A DNA stretch of 42,022 nucleotides from Streptomycetaceae bacterium. Its GTDB lineage: Bacteria; Actinomycetota; Actinomycetes; Nanopelagicales; Nanopelagicaceae. Where the stretch lies: NCBI GenBank assembly GCA_007280125.1, contig QYPT01000078.1, positions 1-42,022 on the forward strand, read 5' to 3'. The position numbers were made by a program, and so were the translations under genes. Below the pieces are notes generated by a model. That model did no database searches and was not told the DNA's origin. It saw only the letters and a program-made list of their open reading frames with translations. Positions 1 to 8,791 of this stretch are shown here, piece after piece. Every line of letters begins with the position of its first letter. The stretch's first letter is position 1.

Positions 1-240
1 AAAATGTTGAGCAATGTACAAGAAGTAAAGGCACGTGGCGCCAAGGTAATTGTTATTGCTCAAGAAGGCGCAGAAGTTACCGGCGCAGAACACATTATTA
101 GAATCCCTATTGCACCTGCAATATTCCAGCCAATTCTTGCAACTGTCCCTCTTCAAGTATTTGCTTACGAGATGGCAGTTACGCGCGGCAACGATGTCGA
201 TCAACCACGCAATCTTGCCAAATCTGTGACGGTGGAATAA
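1..240 (+). CDS. glmS: Glutamine--fructose-6-phosphate aminotransferase (isomerising), C-terminal end, partial
   Basis: This is the last 79 or so codons of GlmS, which makes glucosamine-6-phosphate from fructose-6-phosphate and glutamine, the first step towards UDP-GlcNAc for the cell wall. The frame is open from base 1, so the gene starts outside the window. What is visible is the end of the second SIS (sugar isomerase) domain: the buried strand reading VIVIAQEG, the Q-x-F-AYEMAVTRGNDVDQPRN segment and the family's closing KSVTVE, which carries the hallmark DQPRNLAKSVTVE tail. The next gene begins directly after the TAA stop, which suggests co-transcription. Identification is firm; the catalytic glutaminase half cannot be judged here. 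Confidence 0.94.
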   Translation, partial: KMLSNVQEVKARGAKVIVIAQEGAEVTGAEHIIRIPIAPAIFQPILATVPLQVFAYEMAVTRGNDVDQPRNLAKSVTVE

Positions 241-906
241 TTGATTCAAGCATCAATTCGCAGAGCACAAATGAATAAAGCTTTTCGTTGGTCTGGGCTT
301 TTGTTTGTAGGTTTTTTAGCAGTAACACAACAAGTCATGACTAATGGAGTCCTAATAGATTTTGATTCGTGGGTAGCGCATTCGAAGAGACCGAAGATGG
401 GCCACTTTATAGATTTTCTTTTGAAGAAAATCGATAACTTGGGATTGCGCGGTTTGACTGCGACGATTTTGATTATTGCCGCAGTTATAGTCTCCAGGAG
501 ATATAAGTCTTGGCGTCCACTCAATTTGGCATTCTTGTCTCTACTTGTCCTCAATGGTGTTGTTGGAGTCGCGAAATTGGCAATTGGACGAACGAAACCA
601 AGGATGAATATAGATTTAATAAAGGCTGGCGGACTTTCTTATCCGAGTGGGCACGCGGCTAACGCTTTATTAACGTGGGGCATATTGGCCTACATCGCCT
701 ATCGGTATACCCGAAGGGCATCTCTCCATGCAACGGCCCTAGCTGTTTCGGTCGGTGCAATCACACTTTCAGTCTGTGCAGTCTCTCTTTTTCGTAACAC
801 CCATTGGTTTTCTGATCTTTTGGCAGGATTGTTTGTAGGTGGGGCGTTATTAGTCCTGATAATTGCCATTGATCGCTTTGTTCCTTCAGAAAGTCAGCGC
901 TCCTGA
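241..906 (+). CDS. PAP2-family membrane phosphatase
   Basis: A 221-residue membrane protein of the type 2 phosphatidic acid phosphatase family, which hydrolyses lipid phosphates such as phosphatidate or undecaprenyl diphosphate. Hydrophobic segments lie near residues 16-38, 72-85, 97-113, 143-155, 165-183 and 193-210. The PSGH motif is at 135-138, with the motif-3 His188 and Asp192. Two departures from the consensus are visible: the K-x6-RP motif reads K112-x6-KP (Arg to Lys), and the Arg expected six residues before His188 is Ser182. The chosen start is a TTG directly after the glmS stop, with GGTGGA six bases upstream; an ATG at 271 is the alternative. Given glmS, acpS and alr around it, a role in recycling the undecaprenyl carrier is an inference only. 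The substrate is unknown. Confidence 0.8.
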   Translation: MIQASIRRAQMNKAFRWSGLLFVGFLAVTQQVMTNGVLIDFDSWVAHSKRPKMGHFIDFLLKKIDNLGLRGLTATILIIAAVIVSRRYKSWRPLNLAFLSLLVLNGVVGVAKLAIGRTKPRMNIDLIKAGGLSYPSGHAANALLTWGILAYIAYRYTRRASLHATALAVSVGAITLSVCAVSLFRNTHWFSDLLAGLFVGGALLVLIIAIDRFVPSESQRS

Positions 907-908
907 CT

Positions 909-914
909 TAGTAT
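909..914 (+). promoter_or_regulatory. Putative -10 box for leaderless acpS transcript
   Basis: TAGTAT fits the actinobacterial TAnnnT -10 pattern. It ends six bases before the acpS ATG, which has no Shine-Dalgarno sequence, so transcription would start at or next to the start codon. No convincing -35 box is visible. The same hexamer with the same spacing occurs before folD. Confidence 0.5.
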
Positions 915-920
915 TACTCC

Positions 921-1265
921 ATGATCGAAGGCATCGGTATTGACGTTGTGGACATTGAGAGATTTGCTCAATCTCTAGAGCGCACACCTGCCTTGGCCGC
1001 GCGGATATTTACTTCTGCGGAATCCTTACTCCCTATCTCATCAAAGGCTGCTCGTTTCGCCGCAAAAGAAGCGTTGGCAAAAGCTCTAAACGCAGGGAAG
1101 GGTCTTGCGTGGCTAGAAGCCGAAGTTGTGAACTTAGAATCAGGTAAACCTGTATTTATATTTCGTGGGGAGATAGCAGATCTTGTCGATGGAGCAATAG
1201 TGCATCTCACCTTGTCGCATGATGCGGGGATAGCGTCGGCGATGGTTATCGTGGAGCGGGCATGA
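921..1265 (+). CDS. acpS: Holo-[acyl-carrier-protein] synthase
   Basis: AcpS moves 4'-phosphopantetheine from coenzyme A to the active serine of acyl carrier protein, switching on fatty acid synthesis. The 114-residue length is normal for the family. The N-terminal [12 protein letters not shown] motif (Asp8 in the magnesium site), FTSAE at 30-34, the [12 protein letters not shown] helix at 45-56 with metal-binding Glu50, and the C-terminal LSHD are all present. The stop overlaps the alr start as ATGA, so the two genes are translationally coupled. In many actinobacteria nnrE lies between acpS and alr; it is absent here. The ATG start is supported by the position of the first conserved block and by a -10-like box just upstream. 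Confidence 0.94.
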   Translation: MIEGIGIDVVDIERFAQSLERTPALAARIFTSAESLLPISSKAARFAAKEALAKALNAGKGLAWLEAEVVNLESGKPVFIFRGEIADLVDGAIVHLTLSHDAGIASAMVIVERA

Positions 1266-2401
1266 ATACGAATCGCGCAGAAGCAGTTGTAAACCTTTCA
1301 GCTATCGCCGCAAATGTTCGCACCATTAAAGCCCGAGCTGGTGTTCCAGTTATGGCAGTTGTAAAAGCCGATGCCTACGGTCATGGCTTATTGCCGGTTG
1401 CACGTACGGCAGTAGATGCGGGCGCACAGTGGCTCGGCGTTGCTTTACTTGAAGAAGCGTTATCAATTCGAGCCAGCGGAATTACAACACCAACGATTGC
1501 TTGGCTTGTTCCGCCAGGTTCAGATTTCGCCAGTGCTATTTCGGCTGACATTGATCTGGGGGTTGGGTCACTCGCAGTTTTTGCGCAAATAAGTGAAGTA
1601 GGAAGAAAGCTGGGTAGAAAAGCCCGCATTCATATCGAAGTTGATACAGGTATGACGCGCGGTGGGTTTCTTTCTGAATGGGAAAGCTTTCTCGAAGTCC
1701 TAGAAAAGGATTCGGAGAGCGTTGAAGTAATAGGAATATTTTCTCATTTCGCTCGGGCTGATGAGCCAGGCCAACCACAAAATGTTGTGCAACTTAAGCG
1801 TTTCACTGAAATGGCGGATGACTTAAATCGGATTGGAATTCAGCCCGAGATCCATCATCTTTCTAATTCAGCAGCAACACTGGTTGACGCCTCCTCACAT
1901 TTTGATTTAGTACGGGTTGGTATTGCAATGTATGGACTAACTCCCGATCTCGAAAATCTTGGAACTTCTCAATCACTTGGACTAATCCCGGCGATGACTC
2001 TCCGTGCAAAATTGAATGCTGTTAAGCCAGTATTAGAAGGAACGCCTGTCGGATATGGTGCGATTGCATTGACATCAATGGATACCACTGTCGGAGTTGT
2101 ATCCATGGGCTATGCAGATGGAATTCCCCGAATTGCTCAAGGTGCAGGCGTTTATGTGAATGGCCGCCGTTGCCCAATTATTGGCCGTGTTTCCATGGAT
2201 CAATTCGTTGTTGATTTGGGACCGGATACTTCGGCAGTGAGCGGAGATTGGGTCACGATTTTTGGACCTGGAACCGAGGGTGAGTACACGGCCGATGATT
2301 GGGGGCGAGCCAGTTTGAGTATTAACTACGAGATAGTCACACGAATTGGACCACGCGTGCCTAGAATCTACGAACCAACTACAACTATTGGAGTTTTGTG
2401 A
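1262..2401 (+). CDS. alr: Alanine racemase
   Basis: Pyridoxal-phosphate enzyme that converts L-alanine to D-alanine for peptidoglycan. The PLP lysine Lys35 lies in the signature [10 protein letters not shown] (33-42), and the second catalytic base is Tyr284 in [10 protein letters not shown]. The TIM-barrel half includes [12 protein letters not shown] and the HLSNSAAT segment, followed by the C-terminal beta domain with [12 protein letters not shown]. The 379-residue length is typical. The gene overlaps acpS by four bases (ATGA) and its stop overlaps the GTG start of the ABC ATPase gene by four bases (GTGA). This is notable because in mycobacteria alr is followed by the t6A genes, which here come only after 8868. 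Confidence 0.96.
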   Translation: MNTNRAEAVVNLSAIAANVRTIKARAGVPVMAVVKADAYGHGLLPVARTAVDAGAQWLGVALLEEALSIRASGITTPTIAWLVPPGSDFASAISADIDLGVGSLAVFAQISEVGRKLGRKARIHIEVDTGMTRGGFLSEWESFLEVLEKDSESVEVIGIFSHFARADEPGQPQNVVQLKRFTEMADDLNRIGIQPEIHHLSNSAATLVDASSHFDLVRVGIAMYGLTPDLENLGTSQSLGLIPAMTLRAKLNAVKPVLEGTPVGYGAIALTSMDTTVGVVSMGYADGIPRIAQGAGVYVNGRRCPIIGRVSMDQFVVDLGPDTSAVSGDWVTIFGPGTEGEYTADDWGRASLSINYEIVTRIGPRVPRIYEPTTTIGVL

Positions 2402-3162
2402 CCACGCCCTCAGCTCTCTTGGCTGTAGAGAATCTCCGCGTTGATTTCGGGGGCCTACGAGCCCTTAACGATGTTTTCTTGGAACTACGACACCAGGAAG
2501 TGGTTGGAGTAATTGGTCCCAATGGAGCGGGAAAGACGACACTCTTTAATGCCTTGTGCGGTCTAGTTGCTCCTTCCAAAGGTCAACTCACTCTTGATGG
2601 AAAAGCTCATGGTTGGCCAAGACCTCACGAACTAGTTGATTTCGGTATTGCTCGCACGTTACAAGGTGTCGGTTTATTCCCTGACTTAACTGTTGTTGAA
2701 AACGTAATGATCGGTGCTCAAAAGTTTGCACATACGGGCTTTATATCGGCGGCTTTTGGGCGCAGTAAAGACGAGAGCAAGTTGCGCGAACGCGCGATGC
2801 TAGCGCTGGAACGTGTCTACGCAACCGGTCTTGCAGAACGTCGTGCCGATACTTTGTCTTACCCTGATACAAAGCGCGTTGCTATCGCCCGTGCGCTTGT
2901 GAGCGAACCACGCATATTGATGTTGGATGAACCAGCAGGTGGTTTAGGCGCCGAAGATATTGCGTGGATGAATGGACTCATTCACAATCTGAAATTGCAA
3001 TGTTCAATTTTGCTTGTTGAACACCACATGGACGTCGTTATGTCAGTCTGTGATCGTTTATATGTTCTTAACTTCGGAGAAGTTATCTCCAGTGGCGCGG
3101 CTGAAGCAGTACGTCGCGATCCTGCAGTGATTGCTGCCTACCTGGGAGCCAACGCAACATGA
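2398..3162 (+). CDS. livG: Liv-type ABC transporter ATP-binding protein (LivG-like)
   Basis: Cytoplasmic ATPase of a branched-chain-amino-acid/amide-type importer. Walker A is GPNGAGKTT (40-48), Walker B is ILMLDEPAGGL, and the switch histidine lies in LLVEHHMD. The LivG-typical ARTLQGVGLFPDLTVVENVMIG region is present. The ABC signature is LSYPD (153-157) in place of the usual LSYGD/LSGGQ; a similar YP variant is known to me from actinobacterial LivG relatives, so I read the protein as functional. The GTG start is forced by the four-base overlap with alr, and the stop overlaps livF by four bases. The transported substrate cannot be read from the ATPase. The order G-F-H-M-binding protein is one operon. 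Confidence 0.9.
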   Translation: MTTPSALLAVENLRVDFGGLRALNDVFLELRHQEVVGVIGPNGAGKTTLFNALCGLVAPSKGQLTLDGKAHGWPRPHELVDFGIARTLQGVGLFPDLTVVENVMIGAQKFAHTGFISAAFGRSKDESKLRERAMLALERVYATGLAERRADTLSYPDTKRVAIARALVSEPRILMLDEPAGGLGAEDIAWMNGLIHNLKLQCSILLVEHHMDVVMSVCDRLYVLNFGEVISSGAAEAVRRDPAVIAAYLGANAT

Positions 3163-3869
3163 CACTTATTGTAAGCGACCTCTGCGTTGATCACGGAGCC
3201 ATCCGCGCCGTTGACCATGTATCCATGAAGATTGAGCAAGGCCAACTTGCTGCTGTTATTGGAGCTAATGGAGCGGGTAAAACAACTCTTCTTCGGGCGC
3301 TCTCTGGGCTGACTCCAACAACCAGCGGAACTGCGTCCTGGCAGGGTCATAACTTGCTTCACGCCAAGCCGGAGAAATTAGTTCGATTCGGAGTTTCTCA
3401 TGTGTCAGAAGGTAAATCTGTAATTCCAGAGTTATCAGTTGAAGAGAATCTCAACCTCGGTGCTCTCTGGCGCCGAAATGCCTCCGAAGCCAAAGAGACT
3501 CGTCAGAGAATTTTTGAGACATTTCCGCGGTTAGAGGAACGATCTACTCAATTAGCCGACACGCTTTCAGGTGGGGAAAGACAGATGCTTGCCATTGGAC
3601 GTGCGCTAATGGCAAAGCCACAACTCTTACTTCTGGATGAACCTTCCTTGGGTCTTGCGCCATTAGTTATCGCTCAAATCTTTCAGAGCATTCGTGATTT
3701 GACTACACGTATGGGATTAACCGTTGTACTTGTCGAACAGAATGCGATGAGTGCTCTTGAAATTGCAGATGTAGGAATCGTTCTTAATTTAGGACGTGTC
3801 GCCGCAACCAACTCCGCACAATCCCTCATAGCCGATCCGCAAGTACGTGCGGCCTACTTAGGTTATTAG
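3159..3869 (+). CDS. livF: Liv-type ABC transporter ATP-binding protein (LivF-like)
   Basis: Second ATPase of the Liv-type importer, pairing with the LivG-like protein. Walker A is GANGAGKTT (35-43), the ABC signature is canonical LSGGERQML, Walker B is LLLLDEPSLGLAP, and the switch position shows the LivF-type VEQN instead of histidine. SHVSEGKSVIPELSVEENL is the usual LivF Q-loop region. Length is 236 residues, normal for LivF. Because the partner ATPase has a degenerate signature, this subunit may carry the better-formed signature of the pair, which is inference. It overlaps livG by four bases, and livH follows after a GGAGG site. Confidence 0.93.
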   Translation: MTLIVSDLCVDHGAIRAVDHVSMKIEQGQLAAVIGANGAGKTTLLRALSGLTPTTSGTASWQGHNLLHAKPEKLVRFGVSHVSEGKSVIPELSVEENLNLGALWRRNASEAKETRQRIFETFPRLEERSTQLADTLSGGERQMLAIGRALMAKPQLLLLDEPSLGLAPLVIAQIFQSIRDLTTRMGLTVVLVEQNAMSALEIADVGIVLNLGRVAATNSAQSLIADPQVRAAYLGY

Positions 3870-3881
3870 GAGGCCATAGCG

Positions 3882-4787
3882 ATGTTTACATTCATAGACA
3901 CAGTTATTATCGGACTCACATCAGGTGCGGTCTATTCCTTGATGGCGATTTCACTAGTTCTAGTCTGGCGCAGTACGAGAGTAATCAATTTTGCTCAAGC
4001 AGGTCAGGCTCTACTTTCCACATATATCGGATACTCATTTATTGGACTTTTTGATTCATATTGGATTGCGCTATTTTTCGCAATTGTTCTGGGCGCTGGA
4101 GTTTCTGCACTCATTGAGATTCTCTTCATGCGTACACTTTTTAAGAGAAATACCGGGCCTATTGCTGGCGTCGCCCCAATCATCGCAACATTGGGACTTC
4201 TTGGATTGATACATGGGCTTATTGGGATATTTATGGGAGGGAAAGAGGCGATTATTCGCCCACCTGTTTCCAATGTTGGTTACACAATTTCTGGTCACAC
4301 ACTGGCTCTTTCGCCACTAAAGCTCGTGATCGTCTCGGCTGTACTTTTCTTGATGATCTCACTTTCATTTATTTTTACGAAAACAAATATTGGATTGGCC
4401 TTGCGCGCATCAGCATATTCACCTGAGATTGCACGATTAGCTGGCGTGAAAGTGGATGCAATAAGAACATTGGGTTGGGCACTTGCAGGAGCGGCAGGAG
4501 CAGCGGCAGGTATGTTGCAAACGCCAAACGGAACGGGAGCGCTTTCACCAGATTCTTTGGAGTTTAGTTTGCTGCTTGTCCTTGGCTTTATTGCAGCTGT
4601 AATCGGTGGCCTTGAAAGTCTCGTAGGTGCGGTAATCGGTGGGTTGCTTCTTGGACTAGTTCTGGCGTTTGTCATCATGTATGTAAGTGCGACTCTTCCA
4701 TTTATGACTGCTTTTCTTCTCTTACTAGGAGTCTTACTTGTGCGCCCTCAGGGAATTATGGGCAGGAAAGTAGGTCGTCGTGCATAA
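3882..4787 (+). CDS. livH: Liv-type ABC transporter permease (LivH-like)
   Basis: Inner-membrane permease of the branched-chain-amino-acid family, 301 residues with about eight hydrophobic segments. The N-terminal GLTSGAVYSLMAISLVLVW and VINFAQAG motifs, the FTKTNIGLALRASAYSPEIARLAGV coupling-helix region that docks on the ATPases, and the LEFSLLLVLGFIAAVIGG stretch with GLESLVGAVIGG are all family hallmarks. The ATG has a clear GGAGG at 3869-3873, eight bases upstream. The last eight bases overlap the next permease gene. Substrate specificity is not visible. Confidence 0.92.
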   Translation: MFTFIDTVIIGLTSGAVYSLMAISLVLVWRSTRVINFAQAGQALLSTYIGYSFIGLFDSYWIALFFAIVLGAGVSALIEILFMRTLFKRNTGPIAGVAPIIATLGLLGLIHGLIGIFMGGKEAIIRPPVSNVGYTISGHTLALSPLKLVIVSAVLFLMISLSFIFTKTNIGLALRASAYSPEIARLAGVKVDAIRTLGWALAGAAGAAAGMLQTPNGTGALSPDSLEFSLLLVLGFIAAVIGGLESLVGAVIGGLLLGLVLAFVIMYVSATLPFMTAFLLLLGVLLVRPQGIMGRKVGRRA

Positions 4788-5781
4788 ATTACTTCATTCA
4801 AATTTTGGGCGATTTGTTTTCTTTATTTTCCTGGGATTCATCATTTTCTTAGCCGGAAATCGCGTGGACGAGTTGCGTGTGTATCAAGGCGCGACACTTG
4901 CAATGTTCGTTGTTGCAATCTCATCAATAATTTTACTGACCGGATATTCGGGCCAAGTATCTCTGGGCCACGGCGCTTTGCTTGCAATCGGTGGATATTC
5001 GGCTGTGCTAGCTAGAAATTATTGGACTTTGCCAATATGGGTTTGCTTTGCCATCGCGGTACTTGTTGCAGCGGCAGCGGGAGCAGTACTAGGGACGGCA
5101 GCTGCGCGTTTATCGGGTCCATATTTGGCAGGAACCACTTTGGCTCTAGCGGTTGGCCTGCCCTCGATTGCTAATCAATTTTCATTCTTAGGTGGGGAGC
5201 AGGGTCTCCTTTTTGATGTAGGGGCACCCCCTATTTCTTTGGGGGCAGATTTCTCTCCCTATAAATGGTATTTCTGGATTGCCGCCTCGGCGGCGCTCAT
5301 CGCTCTGTGGTGGCTGCAAAATATTGTGCGATCGCGTTATGGACGTACATGGCGTGCGGTGCGTGGCAATGAGATTGCGGCGCAGCTAGCTGGAATTCAT
5401 AGCGGTAAGGCGAAAACGCTGGCTTTCACCGTCAGCTCGGGAGTTGCTGGCCTTGCAGGGGCCCTTTTGGCGATGACAATCGGGACCGTTTCCCCCAGCG
5501 CATTCCCGCTGACCTTGTCATTTTCTTTGCTTACAGGCGCGGTTCTGTCTGGCGTAACCACCCTGCCAGGCGTCATGATTGGCGCAGTGACACTGGTTGC
5601 CACGCCTGAGATTTCGCATGCGATATCCAATCGCCTTGGAAATTCAGAAGCGGTGACCACGAACTTACCTGGTCTATTGGTGAGTGCGTTACTGATTCTG
5701 GTGGTCATGCTCGTACCGAACGGACCAGTAGAACAGATGCGCAGTATGCGCGTTCGAAAGAACGCGTCCATATCGCGTTAA
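4780..5781 (+). CDS. livM: Liv-type ABC transporter permease (LivM-like)
   Basis: Second permease of the importer, 333 residues, with a GTG start inside the end of livH (eight-base overlap). Family marks are the VSLGHGALLAIGGYSA motif, the GPYLAGTTLALAVGLPSIANQ segment, and the cytoplasmic loop SRYGRTWRAVRGNEIAAQLAGI that contacts the ATPases. The GALLAMTIGTVSPSAFPLTLS and GAVLSGVTTLPGVMIGAV stretches follow. It ends in a short basic tail. A 47-base gap with a good ribosome site leads into the binding-protein gene, the usual point of raised expression for the periplasmic component. Confidence 0.91.
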   Translation: MHKLLHSNFGRFVFFIFLGFIIFLAGNRVDELRVYQGATLAMFVVAISSIILLTGYSGQVSLGHGALLAIGGYSAVLARNYWTLPIWVCFAIAVLVAAAAGAVLGTAAARLSGPYLAGTTLALAVGLPSIANQFSFLGGEQGLLFDVGAPPISLGADFSPYKWYFWIAASAALIALWWLQNIVRSRYGRTWRAVRGNEIAAQLAGIHSGKAKTLAFTVSSGVAGLAGALLAMTIGTVSPSAFPLTLSFSLLTGAVLSGVTTLPGVMIGAVTLVATPEISHAISNRLGNSEAVTTNLPGLLVSALLILVVMLVPNGPVEQMRSMRVRKNASISR

Positions 5782-5828
5782 CCACTTGTTAGTGATTAGG
5801 TCAACCACCCCTCGATGGAAGGAAATAC

Positions 5829-7136
5829 ATGATCGGAACATATCGCCGGAAGTTACTCGTAGCTTCTGCGGTGCTTGCAACTGGAAGCCTTGCTTTAACA
5901 GCGATTCCAGCCCAAGCCTTCTCAGTGCGCAATGAGATTGGAGTTACCTCCACCTCAATTAAATTAGGTATCACTCTGCCAATGACAGGTGCCGCATCTC
6001 CTGGTTACAACAAGATCCCAGGAGCCATGAAGGCCTATTTTGATTATGTCAATGCAAGCGGTGGGGTCAATGGTCGAAAGATCTCCTTGGTCGTAAAAGA
6101 CGACGCTTACACTCCTACTGCTTCAGTGCAGGCTACTAATGAATTAATTCTGAAGGATAAAGTCTTCGCAGTGGTTGGCGCGCTAGGAACAGCTAACAAC
6201 AAAGCTGTTGCTGCCCTCGTTAACCCAGGCCGTCGTGGAATTCCTGATCTTTTTGTAAACACAGGATTCAGTGGCTTCGCTGTGAAGAAATCTTATCCAA
6301 CTACATTCTCGCTCTTTCCTTCTTATGTAATGGAAGCGAAGATTTTGTCGATGTACATCAAGGATAAGTTCCCAGGAAAGAAATTGGCACTCCTGTATCA
6401 GGCTGATGACTTCGGTCGCGATGCACTTGCTGGTTTCAAAACTGGCGGATTAACTTTTGATACATACATTCCTTATGCACCACTTTCGCAAGCAACTCCT
6501 ACAGTTCCTCCAACATGGATTTCCAAGTTGCAAGCTGCTGGTTCCGAAGTGGTTGTTCTGTTTGGTGTATCTAGCGCAACAGCGGCAGCCCTTGGCGCCG
6601 CCTATGCGAAGTCATACAGGCCTCAATGGATTCTTGGATCTGTCGGCGGAGATGCAACAGCAATTAAACTTGCTGGTGTGCCTGCCCCACTCTTTACTGG
6701 AGTGCAAACAGCGTCCTTCCTTCCAGCACCTGCAGACGCCACAGATGAATATGTGAAGCTATTCCAGACCATTAATACTAAGTACAACCCTGGCGTAACT
6801 TTCGATAACAACATCTTGGCAGGAATGAACACCGCATTCGTTACAGTTCAAGCAATCGCTGCCGCAGGTAAGAATCTCACCCGCAAAGCTTTGATTGCCG
6901 CAATTGAAACTAAGGGTTCAACATTTGCAAGTGCAGGTCTCACTCCAATGGCGCCAACTGCAACCAGTCACGCTGGTTACAACGGGTACTGGTTTGGAAC
7001 TTATGATGGCACAGCAACGCTGAAGCCAAATGATGGTGTTTACACCGTTTACACAACCGACTCTGGAGCAGGCGCCGTGGTCAAGTCCACTTACAAGCGC
7101 CCAGCAATGCCAGCTAACGGATTGCCAACAAACTAA
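5829..7136 (+). CDS. Secreted substrate-binding protein of Liv-type ABC transporter
   Basis: A 435-residue type-I periplasmic-binding-fold protein (Peripla_BP_6/LivK-like). A signal peptide is obvious: basic start MIGTYRRK, hydrophobic core, and likely cleavage after AQA at residue 30; there is no lipobox cysteine. The mature protein begins with the family's GVTSTSIKLGITLPMTGAAS block and continues with the FDYVNASGGVNGRKISLVVKDDAYTP region, GALGTANNKAV and the YQADDFGRDALAGFK motif. AAGGA lies five bases before the ATG. Such proteins bind branched-chain amino acids, amides, urea or small aromatic or aliphatic acids; the ligand cannot be told from the sequence. The secreted hydrolase gene follows directly, so the ligand may be a hydrolysis product, which is inference. 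Confidence 0.88.
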   Translation: MIGTYRRKLLVASAVLATGSLALTAIPAQAFSVRNEIGVTSTSIKLGITLPMTGAASPGYNKIPGAMKAYFDYVNASGGVNGRKISLVVKDDAYTPTASVQATNELILKDKVFAVVGALGTANNKAVAALVNPGRRGIPDLFVNTGFSGFAVKKSYPTTFSLFPSYVMEAKILSMYIKDKFPGKKLALLYQADDFGRDALAGFKTGGLTFDTYIPYAPLSQATPTVPPTWISKLQAAGSEVVVLFGVSSATAAALGAAYAKSYRPQWILGSVGGDATAIKLAGVPAPLFTGVQTASFLPAPADATDEYVKLFQTINTKYNPGVTFDNNILAGMNTAFVTVQAIAAAGKNLTRKALIAAIETKGSTFASAGLTPMAPTATSHAGYNGYWFGTYDGTATLKPNDGVYTVYTTDSGAGAVVKSTYKRPAMPANGLPTN

Positions 7137-7150
7137 TGAGGACACTAACT

Positions 7151-8782
7151 ATGAAGAAGGCACGCGTACTTTCAATGCTTACTGCGACCGCATTGGTTTC
7201 AATGATGGTTGTTGCAATTCCTACAGCAGCACATGCTGCGGCTCCAGCTTGCGATGGCAAGTTGCCTGTCACTTCATGCGCCGGAAAAACTTCTGATGGC
7301 GCACCATACGCAATGATGGTTCCAGGAAACTTCAATGGCACCGTGTATCTCTATTCACATGGATACCGTCCAAACGTCAATGTTGTTGCAGGAATTCCTG
7401 GCTACGGTGGATATGTTGTTACCAACACTCCACAACCTGGACCAAACGCAACAATTATTGGCTATCTCCTTAGTCAAGGCTTCGCAGTTGTTGGTTCGGG
7501 TTTTGCTCGTCAGGGCTGGAATGCTGATTCAGGCGTTGCAACTGATGTCGAACTAATCGGCGAATTCAAGAAACAATTCCCAACGACAAAGCATGTTGTT
7601 GCATGGGGAGAATCTCTTGGTGGATTCATCACACAGGCACTTGCTGAAACTCACCCAGATCTCGTTGACGCTGTCGCACCAATGTGTATGGCTGCAGGAA
7701 CAGTAGAGGCCGAACTCACAATGGCTGGAGATTTCCTTTGGGGCGTAAAGACCCTCTTTGATCCATCAATTCAAGGAACCAACTATGCAGCTGGTGCTGC
7801 TGGTTATGTTCAAGAAATGACTGATCTTGGTAAGTTCTTTACAGTCCTTGGCAAACTTCAAGCCGGTGTAAGCACTGGCGTTTGGCCAGATACATCGAGT
7901 GCAACAGGCTTAGCGTTGCAGAAGGCTGGAATTCCAGTTCGCAGCGCCCTCTTGATGCTTGGTTTGATGTCAGGTATTGGCACACAAAGTGCTCACTTTG
8001 ATTCAATCTCAGGTCCAGCTGGCGCGTTGAAGTTGGCATTCCCATTAGCAGTAAGTCCAGCACTTGCTGTTCTTGAAAATGGAGCCAACGCTGGTGCACT
8101 CGCAATCTTGGCAACTCAAGATGTCGAGCAACAATCTGGCGGAGTTATCTTTGATAACACCAAGACTGATTATGCCGCGCGTATCGCAACTGAAGGAGTT
8201 ATTTTCAATGTCGCACTTAGTGGCGACGAAGGAATCGCGGGAATGCTTCAAGCGCTGAGCCCACTCAATCCAGGTGCTCCACGAGTAACTGGAAACCCAG
8301 AGGCAATTGCAAAGATGCGCGCATTGCTATCCCACACAGGAAAAATCAATGTCCCAACAATCACAATGACGGGCGTTGCAGATCCAATTACACCAGCAGG
8401 TGGACCACAGTGGTTGGCAGATAAATATGCTGCTCAATATGCTGCAGAGAAAGCAGCAGCATCTGCTGCTTTCAAAACAACTGGTGCATATGTCCCTCCA
8501 GTCAAGAAGTTGTTATCAATCTGGGTTACAACCCCAGCTGCGTACACAACCTTCACTGCTGCGGGCCTACCAGTTACCTCAACACCACCAGCACCAGGAA
8601 CCAATCACTGCGTCTTCACAACTGCTCAATATCAGGTAGTTGCGAAACAACTCGCTTCGGTTGCTTCAACTGGACTGATGATTACAGGTGGACCACTTAG
8701 GACTCTTATCCGCAAGGGCAAGAACTTGAGTATCGATCCTATGTACCGTGCTCCATTGTTGAAGTTCTACAACGAGCAGTAA
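7151..8782 (+). CDS. Secreted alpha/beta hydrolase (esterase-like), linked to Liv-type transporter
   Basis: A 543-residue exported protein with a signal peptide ending near AHA at residues 27-29. The alpha/beta-hydrolase pieces are readable: oxyanion strand LYSHG (67-71), nucleophile elbow GESLGG with Ser155, acid Asp411 in GVADPITPAGG, and base His486 in GTNHCVF, so the triad looks intact. A cap or insert of about 200 residues lies between the nucleophile and the acid. I place the start at ATG 7151, with GAGGA at 7138-7142, and not at the in-frame ATG 7136 that overlaps the previous stop. Context suggests it releases a product taken up by the adjacent ABC system. Ester, lactone, amide or polyhydroxyalkanoate-oligomer substrates are all possible; I do not recognise a specific family. 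Confidence 0.8.
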   Translation: MKKARVLSMLTATALVSMMVVAIPTAAHAAAPACDGKLPVTSCAGKTSDGAPYAMMVPGNFNGTVYLYSHGYRPNVNVVAGIPGYGGYVVTNTPQPGPNATIIGYLLSQGFAVVGSGFARQGWNADSGVATDVELIGEFKKQFPTTKHVVAWGESLGGFITQALAETHPDLVDAVAPMCMAAGTVEAELTMAGDFLWGVKTLFDPSIQGTNYAAGAAGYVQEMTDLGKFFTVLGKLQAGVSTGVWPDTSSATGLALQKAGIPVRSALLMLGLMSGIGTQSAHFDSISGPAGALKLAFPLAVSPALAVLENGANAGALAILATQDVEQQSGGVIFDNTKTDYAARIATEGVIFNVALSGDEGIAGMLQALSPLNPGAPRVTGNPEAIAKMRALLSHTGKINVPTITMTGVADPITPAGGPQWLADKYAAQYAAEKAAASAAFKTTGAYVPPVKKLLSIWVTTPAAYTTFTAAGLPVTSTPPAPGTNHCVFTTAQYQVVAKQLASVASTGLMITGGPLRTLIRKGKNLSIDPMYRAPLLKFYNEQ

Positions 8783-8791
8783 ATCTCAATG

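Noticed and set aside
2398-3162. LivG-like ATPase as a decayed gene because of its LSYPD signature
   Set aside because: All other nucleotide-binding motifs are intact, and YP-type signatures are familiar among actinobacterial LivG relatives.
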